Shown here: positions 40,301-51,922 of the stretch, piece after piece
Layout of the letters: every line of letters starts with the position of its first letter
Numbering within the stretch: the stretch's first letter is position 1
NCBI GenBank assembly: GCA_021209875.1
Contig: JAGYVD010000005.1
Coordinates: 4,254,001 to 4,318,000, forward strand
Reading direction: 5' to 3'
Length of the DNA stretch: 64,000 nucleotides
DNA from: Rosellinia necatrix
Taxonomy: Eukaryota > Ascomycota > Sordariomycetes > Xylariales > Xylariaceae
Translations under genes and position numbers: made by a program
The notes under the pieces: generated by a model
Database searches by the model: none
What the model was told of the DNA's origin: nothing
The model's input: only the letters and a program-made list of their open reading frames with translations

Positions 40301-43300
40301 TTTTTTAAATTAAAACATTAAACATTTTATCGCGTTTATAAACTAGCTATTAAAGCTTTATTATTGCTTAATTAATAAAAATATAATAACATATAAATTA
40401 TTTTTCCTCTGGTTTTAATTTTAATAAATATTTTATTTATGTTTTTTAAGCTAAAATGTTTAAATAAATCAGCTTAACCGCTTTTAATTAAAAAAGATTT
40501 TTCTATAAAGTTTTTTTATTTATTATATATTTTAATTAACATAGTTTATAAAGTTTAATAAATTTATTTACTATAATAATATATTTTATTAAATCTATTA
40601 TTTTTATATTTTTAAACTAACTATAAAACAATTTTTTATATATAACAAAGTTTTTAAACATAAGCTTATTATTTTTAAATAACAGCTTTATTTTTAATAA
40701 TAAATTATAATATTTTAAACTATTAGTTGACTATTTATTAAAGTTTATTAAATAATAACCGTTGCTTAAATTGTTTTATTACTTTAAGTTTTTTTTATTT
40801 ATTTTTTTTAACTTAAAAGCCTATAAATAAGTTATATATTTATTATAAATACTTACCGATTTAGCAGTTATAGGCTTTTATAATAAATAAACGTTTAAAT
40901 TATTTTTAAAAGCTATTAAATAAATTTTATATTTACTGCTATTTTAGCTTTATGCTTATTAAATATTTTAAAATTTTAGCAGAAAAACTTGTTTTATTTA
41001 ATAAACGCTAAAGCTAGATCTACGTTAAATTAATTATTTAACTTTAAAACAGTTATTTTTTAATTATCGCAAATATTTATTTTAAACACCGACGTATTAA
41101 AATTATTTATTATCTAGAAGTAATAAACAAACGGGTTTTTTTTATTTTAAAAATTTTTAGCTAATTTATACAGTACTAATAAAGCAATTTTCTAAAGGTT
41201 TTGCAGACCTAAAATTATTTCTTTTTTTTTTTTTTTTGTTTTTATTTTTAAAATAAGCAATATTATATATTCCTCCGACTTTTTTTGTTTTAAAAATATA
41301 ATTAAACAAAGTTTACTAAAATTAATAAATATAATAAATAAAAAAGCTTATAAAAAAATCCAGTTATATAAATTATTAAAAATAGTTTTTTATAATAACA
41401 AACGATTAACAATTTATAAATTAATACTTAAAAAGCTTTTTTTTACCGGGATAAAAACAACTTTATTAATATTACAGGTTTAACATGCAAGCTTAAAATA
41501 TAAAATTAAGTTTATTAAAATAAAAAAAATAAAAACATTATATTTAGCAAAAGTTATTTTTTTTTTAAAAAGTTTCAAGTTTTTTATAGCTTAATTAATT
41601 TTTTTTTAAATTATTATAGTTTTATTTTAAAGCTTAATTTAAATATAAGCTTTATATTAATTTTTGAACTTTATAGTTATTAATACTTTAGTTTCCGCTA
41701 AAATTAATTTAATAATATTAATTATTTTTTAATTATGTTCTGATTATAAATATTTATATAATGGATTTTTTTTTTTTAAATTTTATCGTTTAAATTTAAA
41801 TTATTATTGCTTTTTTCTAACGAAATCTTAAAGCTTTAATTATTTATTTCTAAACGTTTTTTTAAAACATTAAGCTTAATTAATACTATTTTTATTATTT
41901 AAAAAATATATTTAGCTTTTTTAATTTTTTTAAAAATAATCCGATTAATAATATAATTAATTACAGCAGTATTTTGTCGCAGCTAAACTTTTTTTAGTAA
42001 TAAATTATAAGTTTAATTTTAGCCCGTAATATAAGCATATATAACTAATATAATTTTTTAAACAGTAAATAAAAATATTATATAATAATAAATAAAAAAA
42101 GTGCTATTATCAGCTATTTTTAATTCTAGCAGTCGTAGTACTGTTTTTAATATTAATTTACAACGTTTAACATAATTAAAACTAATAAGTTTAAATAAAA
42201 AGCTATTATTAATTAAACATTTTTTTATTTAAACTAAACTTAGTTTTTTTTAAATATAACTAAAATATATTTTTTTATTATTATTAACAGCTTAATCAAT
42301 ATATATAGCTTAAGCTAATATAACTAAAAAATTTATTTTTGCTGCTACTAAATAATGTTTTTTTTTTTTTAAACTTCTATAATTATTTAAGCTTTATAAT
42401 AAAAAACAGTTTTATTTTATAAATAAGCTAAGCTTAAATAATAAAAATTTATTTAATAATTAACTTTAAATAATACTAAAAACAAAGTTAATTTTAATAA
42501 TTAGCTAATATTTATACGATTTTTACAGTTGTTTTTATAAGCTTAAATAAAAACGGTGTTTTATTTAACAATCTGTTTTTAAGCTTTAATTAGCCGTCAG
42601 GTAAGTTCTTTTTATAATTTTTTGTTAAGCCTGCTTAATCGCTTTATTTACAAAATTAAATAAAGTAACAGCGGTCTAAATAATATATTTATTATTTCTT
42701 TATTTTTTTTAACTAAAAAATATTATATATTTTAATATTATTATTTTTATTTTAAATAAACATTAGATCTGCTGAAAAACTTTTTATAAATCGCTTTTGT
42801 TTATAAAGTCGAGCAGAAAAAATATTTATATAATCGGGCGATATTTAGGCAGTTTTAGCTTTATAAGCTTAAAAAGCGTTAGTTTTTATTTTATATATAA
42901 ATTTCTGCTTTTTTTTTTTTTAATACTTAAAAGTCGCGATTTTTTTATTAAAATTTATTATTATATTTATATTTATATTAGTAATAGCTGGCTTAAAAGC
43001 TTATAAAACTAAAAAACCTAAAAAAGCAGAAGGAGCTGCAAAAGTTATATTTTATTTTTAAAAAACAACGTTTAACAAGTTATAACAAAAGTCCGCTAGC
43101 AACAATAATTTTTGTTTTACCGCTTTATAAATATAAGCTTTTTTTTAATACAGCTTTTATTTTTTTAAGCATTTATATACTCTGTATTTTTTTATACTAT
43201 AATTTTAACAGATTAAAGTTAAGCAAAGTTAATTTTTATATTTTTTTTTATATTTTTTACGTTTTTTATTATATTTTTTATACATATTATATCTACTACG

Positions 43301-45151
43301 TTTTTAATATGCTTTATAATATTTTTTTTTTAAAATATTCTGCGCGGATTTTCTTGTTTATTTAAAAAACTATTGTTCTGCTGTATTTTTTTTATAAAAT
43401 CTAAATGCCCGGGGTAGTAGTTATTGTTTTAATTTTAAATATATTTATATTTTTAGCTAAAAAATTATAAAAATATATATAATTAATACTAGCTTAATAA
43501 AAGCTGTTTAAATATTTTATAATAAGCTTAGTTATAATAGCTTAACAGGTATTTATACGCGTTAAATTAAAACTAAAGTTTTAAAAAAAACCGGGGTAAT
43601 ATATATACTAATAAAATAAGCATTATAAGTAGTAACGCCACTTTATATTATTTTAACGCGGTTTTAATAGTTTTATTTATTTTTTTTAATAAAATCGCTA
43701 TTGTTTGTTTTAAACAGTCGTAATTTTATGCCTATTTAGTCGAAAAATTCTAATTTTTTATTAAGTTTTAAAATATACGCTACTATAATGTCCGTTATAT
43801 ATTAATATATATAAACGTTTATAAATTTTTTAAATCTGGTTATTAATTCTCGACCAACTAGTCGGTCGGTAATTTATTTGTAGATTCGGTTATTTTTATC
43901 GTAGCCCCTGCTATATATATTATAGTATAAATTTTAACGTAAATTTTTTAGTTAAATATTATTAGCTTTTAAAAACAACTTATTAGCACGATTTATTAAT
44001 TTAGCTAAAAATTCTACTAGCAGTTGGTTAAAATTTTTAATTTAAGCTTTTAACTTTAAATTTTAATTTATTACTTTTAAAAAAAATCGGTTCGTAAAAC
44101 TTTTTTAAAAAGCCGTTTAATTTTTCTGCAAGTCGGCGTTTATATATTAATACTATTTTTAAGCTTTATTTTTAAAACTTTTACAAAAAAATAAATCTTA
44201 TTTTATTTTATAAAACTAAATTATTATTAAGTAGGGCTAAATTTCTTAAAACTTTTAAGCATAAAAAATTATATTTTTTATATATTTTTTTAAGTTTTTA
44301 CCCAAGCTTTTTTTAAAAAAAAAATAATTTCCAATAAATATTTTAAAAATCGCCTACTTAAATAAAAAATTAAAAGTTTTAAAAGTTAAGCTATAAACTA
44401 TATAAAAATAATATAAATTTATTTAACTAAAAAAATTATAATATATTAAAAATTTTAATTAAAATATAAAAACTAAACATGTTTTTTTCGTGCTAATAAA
44501 AAAATAAACTAAATAATTTGTTTAAGTCGGCTTAAATCTAAGTTTTAAGTTTTATATAAGCTTTTTAAACAGCTTAACGCCACATGTTTTTTTTAAGTCT
44601 AAATTGTTTTAATGTTTTAATTAGCTTAGAATTTTTTTATAAATTTTATAATTTAAAGTTTTATATTAACGTTATTAAATAAAAAAACAAAATAATTATA
44701 TTAAAATCGGTGCTAAATAATAAATCGTTATTATATAATAATAAAAACAGTTATTAAACTAATAATAATAAATGCTTTTTATTTTTTAAAGCCGATTTTT
44801 ATAGTTTTAATTAACAAAATTTTATTAAATAATAATAAAAAAAATTAAATAAAAAAATATATATATAAGTTTTAATTTGTTTAAAAAACCTGTAATTTAA
44901 ATTAAAGCTTTTAGCAAAATATTTTAGCTTTATAGTTTATAAATATATTAATCTATTTTTAATTTTTAATCTGTTGTTATTGCTTTTTTTTTTACTTAAT
45001 TTTTTTAAATAGCTACTACTAAACTAAAAAACTTTTTAACAACTTAATTAACTAATAATTCTAATAATAAACAAATATATAAGTCGTATTAAACCGCAGT
45101 AAAAAAAAACCACGCAAAAAAAAATTTAAATAGCTGTAGCTTTTATTAATT
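31353..45151. repeat. Element C interior, RIP-degraded
   Basis: The first ~50 bases keep some G+C, then the DNA is AT-rich throughout. A 69-codon open stretch at 42797-43006 is Ile/Phe/Tyr/Lys-rich and is a composition artefact. No tRNA, gene or readable transposon motif was seen in 13.8 kb. Confidence 0.7.
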
Positions 45152-45259
45152 TATTAAGTTCGGAATAAAGAATAATGTTGTATTAGTTATAAAGCTATTT
45201 CTTAAGCTAGGGTAAAAGGTGGAATGGTTTAAGGTCCCAGGTGCACGGACCACCCTACA
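45152..45259. repeat. LTR-C, right copy
   Basis: Starts TATTAA (TG changed to TA) and ends CCCTACA. It is less mutated at its 3' half, which borders the gene island, than at its 5' half, which borders the AT-rich interior. Confidence 0.88.
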
Positions 45260-45263
45260 AAGT

Positions 45264-45563
45264 GGGATCTGGGTTATAAGCGTAGTATTTACTTAGACGA
45301 TTTGGTTGAAGAAGTGATTATGTAAGTGGTATCTATGGGCCTGTTGATAGAGCTGAATTACAAAGGGGTAAGCCAAGCTAGCGGGCACTGTTCACCCTCT
45401 TACCCCACCATGTTTTGAACATATACAGCCCAACCACGTCGATCACTTACCCGACCTTTGTCCTCGGAACGCCATTCTCCTGTGTAGCTGCCGCGACCTT
45501 TGAAAACCCACCTTCTCCCGTTCTGTCCAAAACCAAATACAGCTAAGGGGTAAACATCAGACC
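45264..45563. promoter_or_regulatory. 5' flank of the HET-NACHT gene
   Basis: Only 300 bases of normal-GC sequence separate the retroelement duplication from the start codon. Pyrimidine-rich stretches (45450-45530) resemble a fungal core promoter. No clear TATA box. Confidence 0.4.
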
Positions 45564-48500
45564 ATGAGACTGCTCAGAAGCGAGCTTGACGGGAAACTTA
45601 CACTAACCGAGGATCTCACTAACGACAAGCTCCCAGCATACGCGATTTTATCTCATACGTGGGCCCAAGACCAAGAAGAGCTCACCTTCCGTGATGTGGT
45701 CGAAGGCAAAGGTGGAAAAAAACATGGCTTTGTTAAAGTTCAATTCTGCTTACGCCAGGCCAATCTGGACGGCCTTCGGTACGCGTGGGTAGACAGTTGC
45801 TGCATTAACCGGGCGAACAGCACCGAGCTTAATCAAGCTATTAACTCAATGTTTCGTTGGTATCGCGACGCCAGTAGATGCTATGTCTATCTATCGGATG
45901 TTTCGACCGACCAGACAGATACGGAGTCATCATGGCATGTCCTTTTCCGGAAGAGTAGATGGTTTACTCGCGGTTGGACACTGCAGGAGCTGATCGCGCC
46001 CAGGTCTGTCGAGTTCTTCTCCCGCCAGGGGAAGCGCCTCGGTGATAAGAGATCATTGAGTCGAGAAATACACGAGATTACCGGAATCCCTCTCGAGGCG
46101 CTGCAGGTGACTACGTTATCAAGTTTCACTCGTAAAGAACGCATGTCGTGGGCCCGTAACCGCACAACTAAGCTCGAAGAAGATATGGCGTACTCTTTAC
46201 TGGGCATATTCGAGGCTCATATGCCATTGATATATGGAGAAGGACTCAGAAACTCATTCATCCGACTGGATGAAGCTATCGATAAAACTCTGGCATTCCA
46301 ACGTGGCATACCCCAAGGTAGGCATATTTGTTCGCCTAACCCGGGTGCTTAACCTCTAGTGACTCAATATTAATATAAACCCCTGAAGGGTCACAGATCG
46401 ATAATGATTCGGTATACCAGTCTTTTATCAACCGAGAAATAGAGTCGCATAACACTCATGAAGGTCCCCCAGCCCAGGCACTAAGTGACGTCGAGCGGTC
46501 ATATCTACTCTCTCTATGGTTTCCCACTATAGACCAACGGCGTTTAAGCATTGACAAGCCGGCGGATAAGACCTGTTTTTGGATTTTTGAGCACAGTCTA
46601 TATAAAGACTGGTTTAACGAACATAGTCGGAAACATCATCATGGCCTTCTGTGGTTAAAAGGCAACCCTGGCGCCGGCAAGTCAACCTTAATCAAGGAGG
46701 TATTTAGCCAAATCTCGAGGTACAACGGCGACCATAAATGGCACACCGCGGCGTTTTTCTTTAACGCCAAGGGAGATACACTTGAGCGCTCGCCGGTGGG
46801 CCTTCTAAGATCTCTTTTATACCAGCTATTACCACGGCATCGACAGAAGCTTCGGAAGCTTAGCGCAGAGTGGGGAGAATACGTTCAAGAGCGGCCTACC
46901 AGGGCGGAGGTGATGCACGACTTTTGGTGCGAGCCGGAATTGCAAGACGCTTTCCACTCCATATTTGACACACCAACAGACGAGAGAACATTTATTTTCA
47001 TCGACGCACTTGATGAATGCCAGTCCGAGAGTATTCGGCACCAAGTCTGTTTCTGGCAAGACTTCACTCGCAGAGCTTCCCAAAATAAAGTTCTCCTAAA
47101 CGTTTGTATTTCTATTCGGAATTTTCCAAACGTAAGCACGGGTCCCTCTCCGGTTATTTCCGTCGATGATTGCAACAGCCATGATATCGCACAATATGTG
47201 GGCCAGCAGCTTTTGTTCGCAATGCCAACCGCAGACACTCAGCGGAAATTGATATCGCAGAAAATTTTAGATAAATCCTCTGGGAATTTCCTCTGGGTTG
47301 TCTTGGTATTAAACGATATCCTCGAGGGCTGGGACAAGGGCAGCGGTATCAAGTACCTGTTGAAACGACTAGATGTTGTACCCAAAGGACTTACAACGCT
47401 ATTTTCTCACATCTTTTCTTCTATTAGCGAGGAAGAAAAGAGGCTGGCATTACACCTCTTCCAATGGGCTACGCTTGCAGTCAAGCCCCTCCGTCTACAC
47501 GAGTGGCATCATATTATAGCCTTTCTTAAAGGCCCCATTAGGTCTCTAAATGATTGGAGGTTCTCGGACAATTTCACCGAGACTGACGACCAACTTGAGA
47601 AGGTGATCAAAAACGTCTCGAAGGGCCTTGTGGAGGTGAAAACCATAACGGATGGGTCACTGGACGAGAATCTAGAATCTATGTCTACACGAGCCGGGGC
47701 CGGATCACTTAATCTTGAACGTGGTGAAACCCGGATTGTTCAAACGATACATGAATCGGTCCGCGAATTCTTCATTTACGGGTCTGGGTTCTCTACAGTT
47801 GATGCGAACTCTCCATCGAATTTTGTCCGGCAAGGCCATATCTCCATAATGGGAACATGTTTAGACTACATCAACATTTCGGAACTGGATGCTCTTGTCA
47901 TGGCCCGTACAATGATAGTATCTTGTGAAAAGTCCCCACGCAGCGCCAGTCAGACTAGTTGGCAACATCCGGAGAATAAAACCACTAGGAGTGAATCAGC
48001 ACGGCATGGGGCCGATAATAACCCCATGTCTCTTAATTCCGTGGATGGGCCACGGAAAGCTCGAAGATTAGTGTTATCTTCTACTAGTTCGTTATGTGTA
48101 CCAGAAACGAATTGTGGGGGGGAACCCGGTGATTCCTTTGATTTTTATTTAGGGGACAAAATGGACGGAACATCATCGTCATCTTCCCTCACGAACGGAA
48201 AGATGCTGGCAAAAGAGCACACATCTCACAGTGTGTATAGGCAACCATTCAACAAGGTTTTCCCGGCAGCCGATATTATGCAGTGGCTCAGAACGTTACC
48301 CATGGACATAACTAATCAAGAGTGGACTGCACAATGGGGCTCGCCCTGCTCTTCCCCCACTCATCTCTCAGCTACAGGTCAATCTCAGACGCTAGAAGAC
48401 TACCCTGCCCTCCTATCTTATGCTACAACTCAATTATTTACTCATGCAAGGCTAGCTCAGGATGCAGGGGCGGACCCATCATCAATTGTAGCGAGGCTAT

Positions 48501-50038
48501 ATGAGACACAAACATGGGTTCGCTGGGTAGCGCTGAGAGAAGAACCAGTTTTGACATCGAATCTTTCTGCGTCTGCTTATTCCCACGGACTGACATCCTG
48601 GATTCATTGCATAGAACGTAACTCTGTTAACCTGCGCACGTTTACTTCGAGAGAAAACATACCGCTTCAAATTCCACCGCCAGTTGTCCGACCCAAGCTG
48701 GTTCCAGATGCTCCCCACACAATCAAACGTCCCACAAGGCGCCAGGTAGAACAGGAGGAATCACAGCCAGGGACATCTATCCTTGATTCAGTCACGGATT
48801 CGCGTCCCATATTACTATCGCGGCAGTCAATATCAAGTCAATCCCGGATGTCAAGGCACAACACTTCACATAACTACCCTAGGCGTAGCAGAAGCATTGC
48901 CAGTTTTGGCTCTGCCGGAAGCCATACCGAGGCTAACTATGATCTTAAACCACCCAATGATGAAGTACCTGCCGATATAAAAACACGACATAGTTCTAGG
49001 CAGCTTGAAAACAAATTGGACCTAGATCTAAAAACACTCCGTACGCAGCGTCGTTTGTCCCCGTCACTTCTCAGAATACTAACGATAATGGCAGAAACCA
49101 AGTATAAAAAGGCCAAACAATTATACTTCCAAAACAAAGATCTTATCAAAACGCTCGCTGATCACGTAGAGAAACTCCAGAACCTTGTTTCAAACGAAAA
49201 TATTTGGAAATCATGCGTCGCGCCTAATGATAACTACCAGTATTCAAGATTCGATCTTTTGGACACCGCTATCATGAATTTAGCCTTCAATATACGGAGG
49301 AGCTGGCGGTCAGTACCAACCTGGATTGAAGGGTATATTGCTGACGACGCTATGAAAACGGGAACACGGGAAATGGTAGCTGTCGGCCGCGCCATCATTA
49401 CTCAGTGGGTGGTCACTGAGATATTTGATAAATATTACCACCCAGGTCTCGAATGTGGTATGAATCATAGTTTGAAAGTGGTTGAGAAAAGTATTCGGAG
49501 ATCCTCGCACCAAATCGAAAGTAGCACCCAGTTGGATGCTACGGTTCAAACTTGGCGCGGGGCTACGTGGGCTATGATACAACACATACTTAACTCAAAT
49601 CAAAGCCAAGAGAAGCTCATAAGGCTCAAGGAAACGACAGCAGAGGACCTGTTAGCATCAATATCCCAGCAATTAACAAGTTTACAGTCACCCGGGATAG
49701 TCGAGGATACCTCAGCGATCGCTAATTATGCTATAGACATCGCCTCCGATATAGCTACCGACACGAGGGATGTGGTTATCACCTTACCGCAGCCCGGCGA
49801 TTTACTTCAACCTAATGTCATGGAGTTACAAAGAGGGTTCCCGCGGCTAGGTAGAATATTTGATGATACACGAGATCACAGCCAGAATACTCCGGCATTA
49901 GAATCCTACCCAAAGGTTATAACACTCACTGGGCAGCCAGACGTGAATACTGAGAGGATCCGATATGCTGGGTTTGTTGCCGTGGAAATTGTAGGGTATA
50001 AGGTTTTAAGAAAGGCCCCAGTATGGGCATTAGGTTGA
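45564..50038 (+). CDS. HET-NACHT NOD-like receptor with non-repeat C-terminus
   Basis: Exons 45564-46317 and 46389-50038, joined by a 71-nt intron (donor GTAGGC, acceptor GAAG; the next AG at 46396 breaks the frame), give 1467 residues. Residues ~25-230 are a complete HET domain: YAILSHTW, YAWVDSCCIN, NSMFRWY, RGWTLQELIAP, RMSWA..R.T..EEDMAYSLLGIF and MPLIYGEG. A linker with SLWFPTIDQRR leads into a NACHT-type STAND ATPase with Walker A GNPGAGKST (343-351, Lys349) and Walker B FIFIDALDEC (453-462). Further motifs include IHESVREFF in the winged-helix-like region. The family's usual WD40, ankyrin or TPR repeats are absent. Instead there is a Ser-rich region and an alpha-helical C-terminal domain (about 1090-1350) that I cannot name. 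HET-NACHT proteins act in cytoplasm in non-self recognition and incompatibility cell death. The frame is intact and not RIP-affected. Confidence 0.9.
46318..46388 (+). other. Intron of the HET-NACHT gene
   Basis: Without removing this segment the HET frame stops at 46350 and the NACHT frame lies in another phase. Joining after 46317 and before 46389 restores one frame across the linker. Candidate branch sites are CCTAAC near 46335 and TGACTC near 46360. The acceptor GAAG is weaker than consensus, so the exact boundary is the least certain part of the model. Confidence 0.65.
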
Positions 50039-50761
50039 TTCGCTACATCCTTGACTTAATAAATTTCCAAGACAGCTTATTTGGTCCACTAGGATGGGTC
50101 TCTCTGTGTAACCGGATACTGCGCTCAAATTTGGAATAGAATTGACTCATGAATAGTAATTATCCAACTAGACTGGGTATGTTTAGCTTGTTTCACGATG
50201 GGAATAATGAAGCAGGTGTTAACTAAATGAAGAAAATTGAATAATAAATAATTGGTTATTATCAGAAATTAAGGCAATGCTTTAGATGGTTGGCGACCTT
50301 GTGTGTCCTGTTGCCTTGCTTATATATATCTACCATACCAACAAATAGACTAGGTGAAAGAGAGAAGAAACCGCTACCCTCAACCAGCCATATTGAGGTG
50401 GAGTATTGTGACTGGGGCAGTAGAGAAGTGTATACTAGGGGTCTAAACTGGCATAAAAAGGGGGGGTGTAACATTTCCATGTAAATTTTGAAGCTTTACT
50501 TCTACGGACTGTTTTTTGGGACCAAGTATTCCGACGAACTACTCAAAAATTGATTCCTATTTCCTAATACCTCATTGATCGTTTCATTCCCCATGTGCGC
50601 AAATAAAATACGTTACAGTTGGAAGCGTAAGAACAACTTATCTCCAACAGAACCGCTATTATTATCCCTTACTAAATACAGGCAGTTCACTTCAATATTT
50701 AAACAACTCTAGTCTAGAATTGCTATATCGTTGTTTATTAGAATCCATAGTAATGAAGCAT
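50039..50761. other. Intergenic, 3' flank of the HET-NACHT gene
   Basis: Moderately AT-rich, with no supported gene. Short mirrored frames at 50262-50484 occur on both strands and are not convincing. Confidence 0.5.
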
Positions 50762-50922
50762 TGTCACGGAACTAGTTCTAACCTAAGGACCCCACTAGGG
50801 CACGGGCCAGAATACTATATATAAAAAAAGCGAGTAGCTGGCGACTGACTAAGCAAAAAGTTCTCCCTTTTATATAATAATATAAGTTATTTTTAGAACT
50901 ATTAGCAGTATAAACTATAACA
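50762..50922 (+). repeat. LTR-E, copy 2 (right island edge)
   Basis: 161-bp copy of 22053-22214, TGTCA to ATAACA. The first ~100 bases are nearly identical to copy 1; the last 60 carry many C-to-T and G-to-A changes, so mutation starts inside the LTR and continues into the AT-rich block. This is probably the 5' LTR of a degraded element whose 3' end is not recognised. The preceding bases AGCAT have no partner found. Confidence 0.8.
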
Positions 50923-51667
50923 GTTTATTATACTTATTTATAAAATTTATAAAACTTTAGCTATACTATTGTTTTAAACTAAATAAATTATTATAAATTA
51001 TATTTAAGCTTTAAAACTTATTTTTTATTTACAGCTTGTTGTTTTATTATTATTATATTATTATTAAAATTAAGCTTTAACTTAACATTTATTAATATAC
51101 TAGCTTTTTTAAAATATATTACGTTTATTTTATTATAAAATTTTTTAAACTTATAATAAGGCGCTAATAACGCTATATTAATAAAAGCTTTAATAAATTA
51201 TATTAGTTTTAATTAAAACGCGTAAGTTTAGCTAAAAATAATATTTTAGTTTTTAAAAACTAAAATTATTAATTTAATTATAAAAAACATAAACTAATAG
51301 GAATAATTTAATAACGCGTTAATAAAATAAAATAAATATTAAACTAACATAATTATATAACTAAACTTTTAAATTAATGTTATATTGTTATAAAATCTAT
51401 AGCTAACAAGCGTTAAAATAACGTTATATTAATTTTAAGCTAATAAACCACTGCTTTTTAATAAATTAAAAACTAATTTATTTAAATAATAAAATAAATA
51501 TATTAACTAGCGGTTATTAATATATATTAAACTAACGTTGATTTAAACTATATTTTTTACTCTGCTTAATAAAATATTATATATATATTTACAACTTAAA
51601 AAAATAATATATATTTATATTTAAATTTAAATAAAAATAATAACTAGTAATTTAAACGATATAATAA
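50923..51667. repeat. AT-rich degraded interior downstream of LTR-E2
   Basis: No gene; stops in all frames. Probably the interior of the element that begins with LTR-E2. Confidence 0.55.
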
Positions 51668-51922
51668 TATTAGAGTAGGCAAGGGGTGCCAGGCTTGGCA
51701 CCACTAGTTGCTCCACTGTAAGATTAGATAAAGTGGCCCAGGCTACCTGGGCTAGACCTACTTTGGGCTAGGCCCACCTACTTGTACTAATAAGTGGAAT
51801 TTTAGGACTATATTTAGAATTCCACTATTTTTATTACCAACATATATATAATACTATAAACTAGACTAGCATACAGCAAAATATAGCTATTTACAGCTTT
51901 ATACTTTTAACTAGACTTATTA
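51668..51922. repeat. LTR-B, copy 1
   Basis: Starts TATTAGAG (TG changed to TA). Contains a hairpin GCCCAGG-CTA-CCTGGGC at 51736-51752 and a long TGGAATT...AATTCCA inverted pair near 51796-51825. The second half is more mutated than the first. Confidence 0.85.

Larger units (their letters stand above)
31245..45259. mobile_element. Element C: 14-kb LTR retrotransposon splitting the gene island
   Basis: Two 108-bp direct terminal repeats (31245-31352 and 45152-45259), TG...CA ended, are flanked by the direct duplication AAGT (31241-31244 and 45260-45263). The interior is AT-saturated. The length is large for one LTR element, so further insertions inside are likely, but I could not find their ends. 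No protein can be read. The insertion separates the glucanase side from the HET-NACHT side of what was one island. Confidence 0.8.

Noticed and set aside
46360..46397. Alternative acceptors for the HET-NACHT intron (CTCTAG at 46359, CACAG at 46396)
   Set aside because: The first leads to a stop before the NACHT region and the second puts the exons out of phase.
22053..50922. The whole island as the interior of one LTR-E element
   Set aside because: Outer flanks do not match, and the interval contains intron-rich host-type genes and a complete foreign element.
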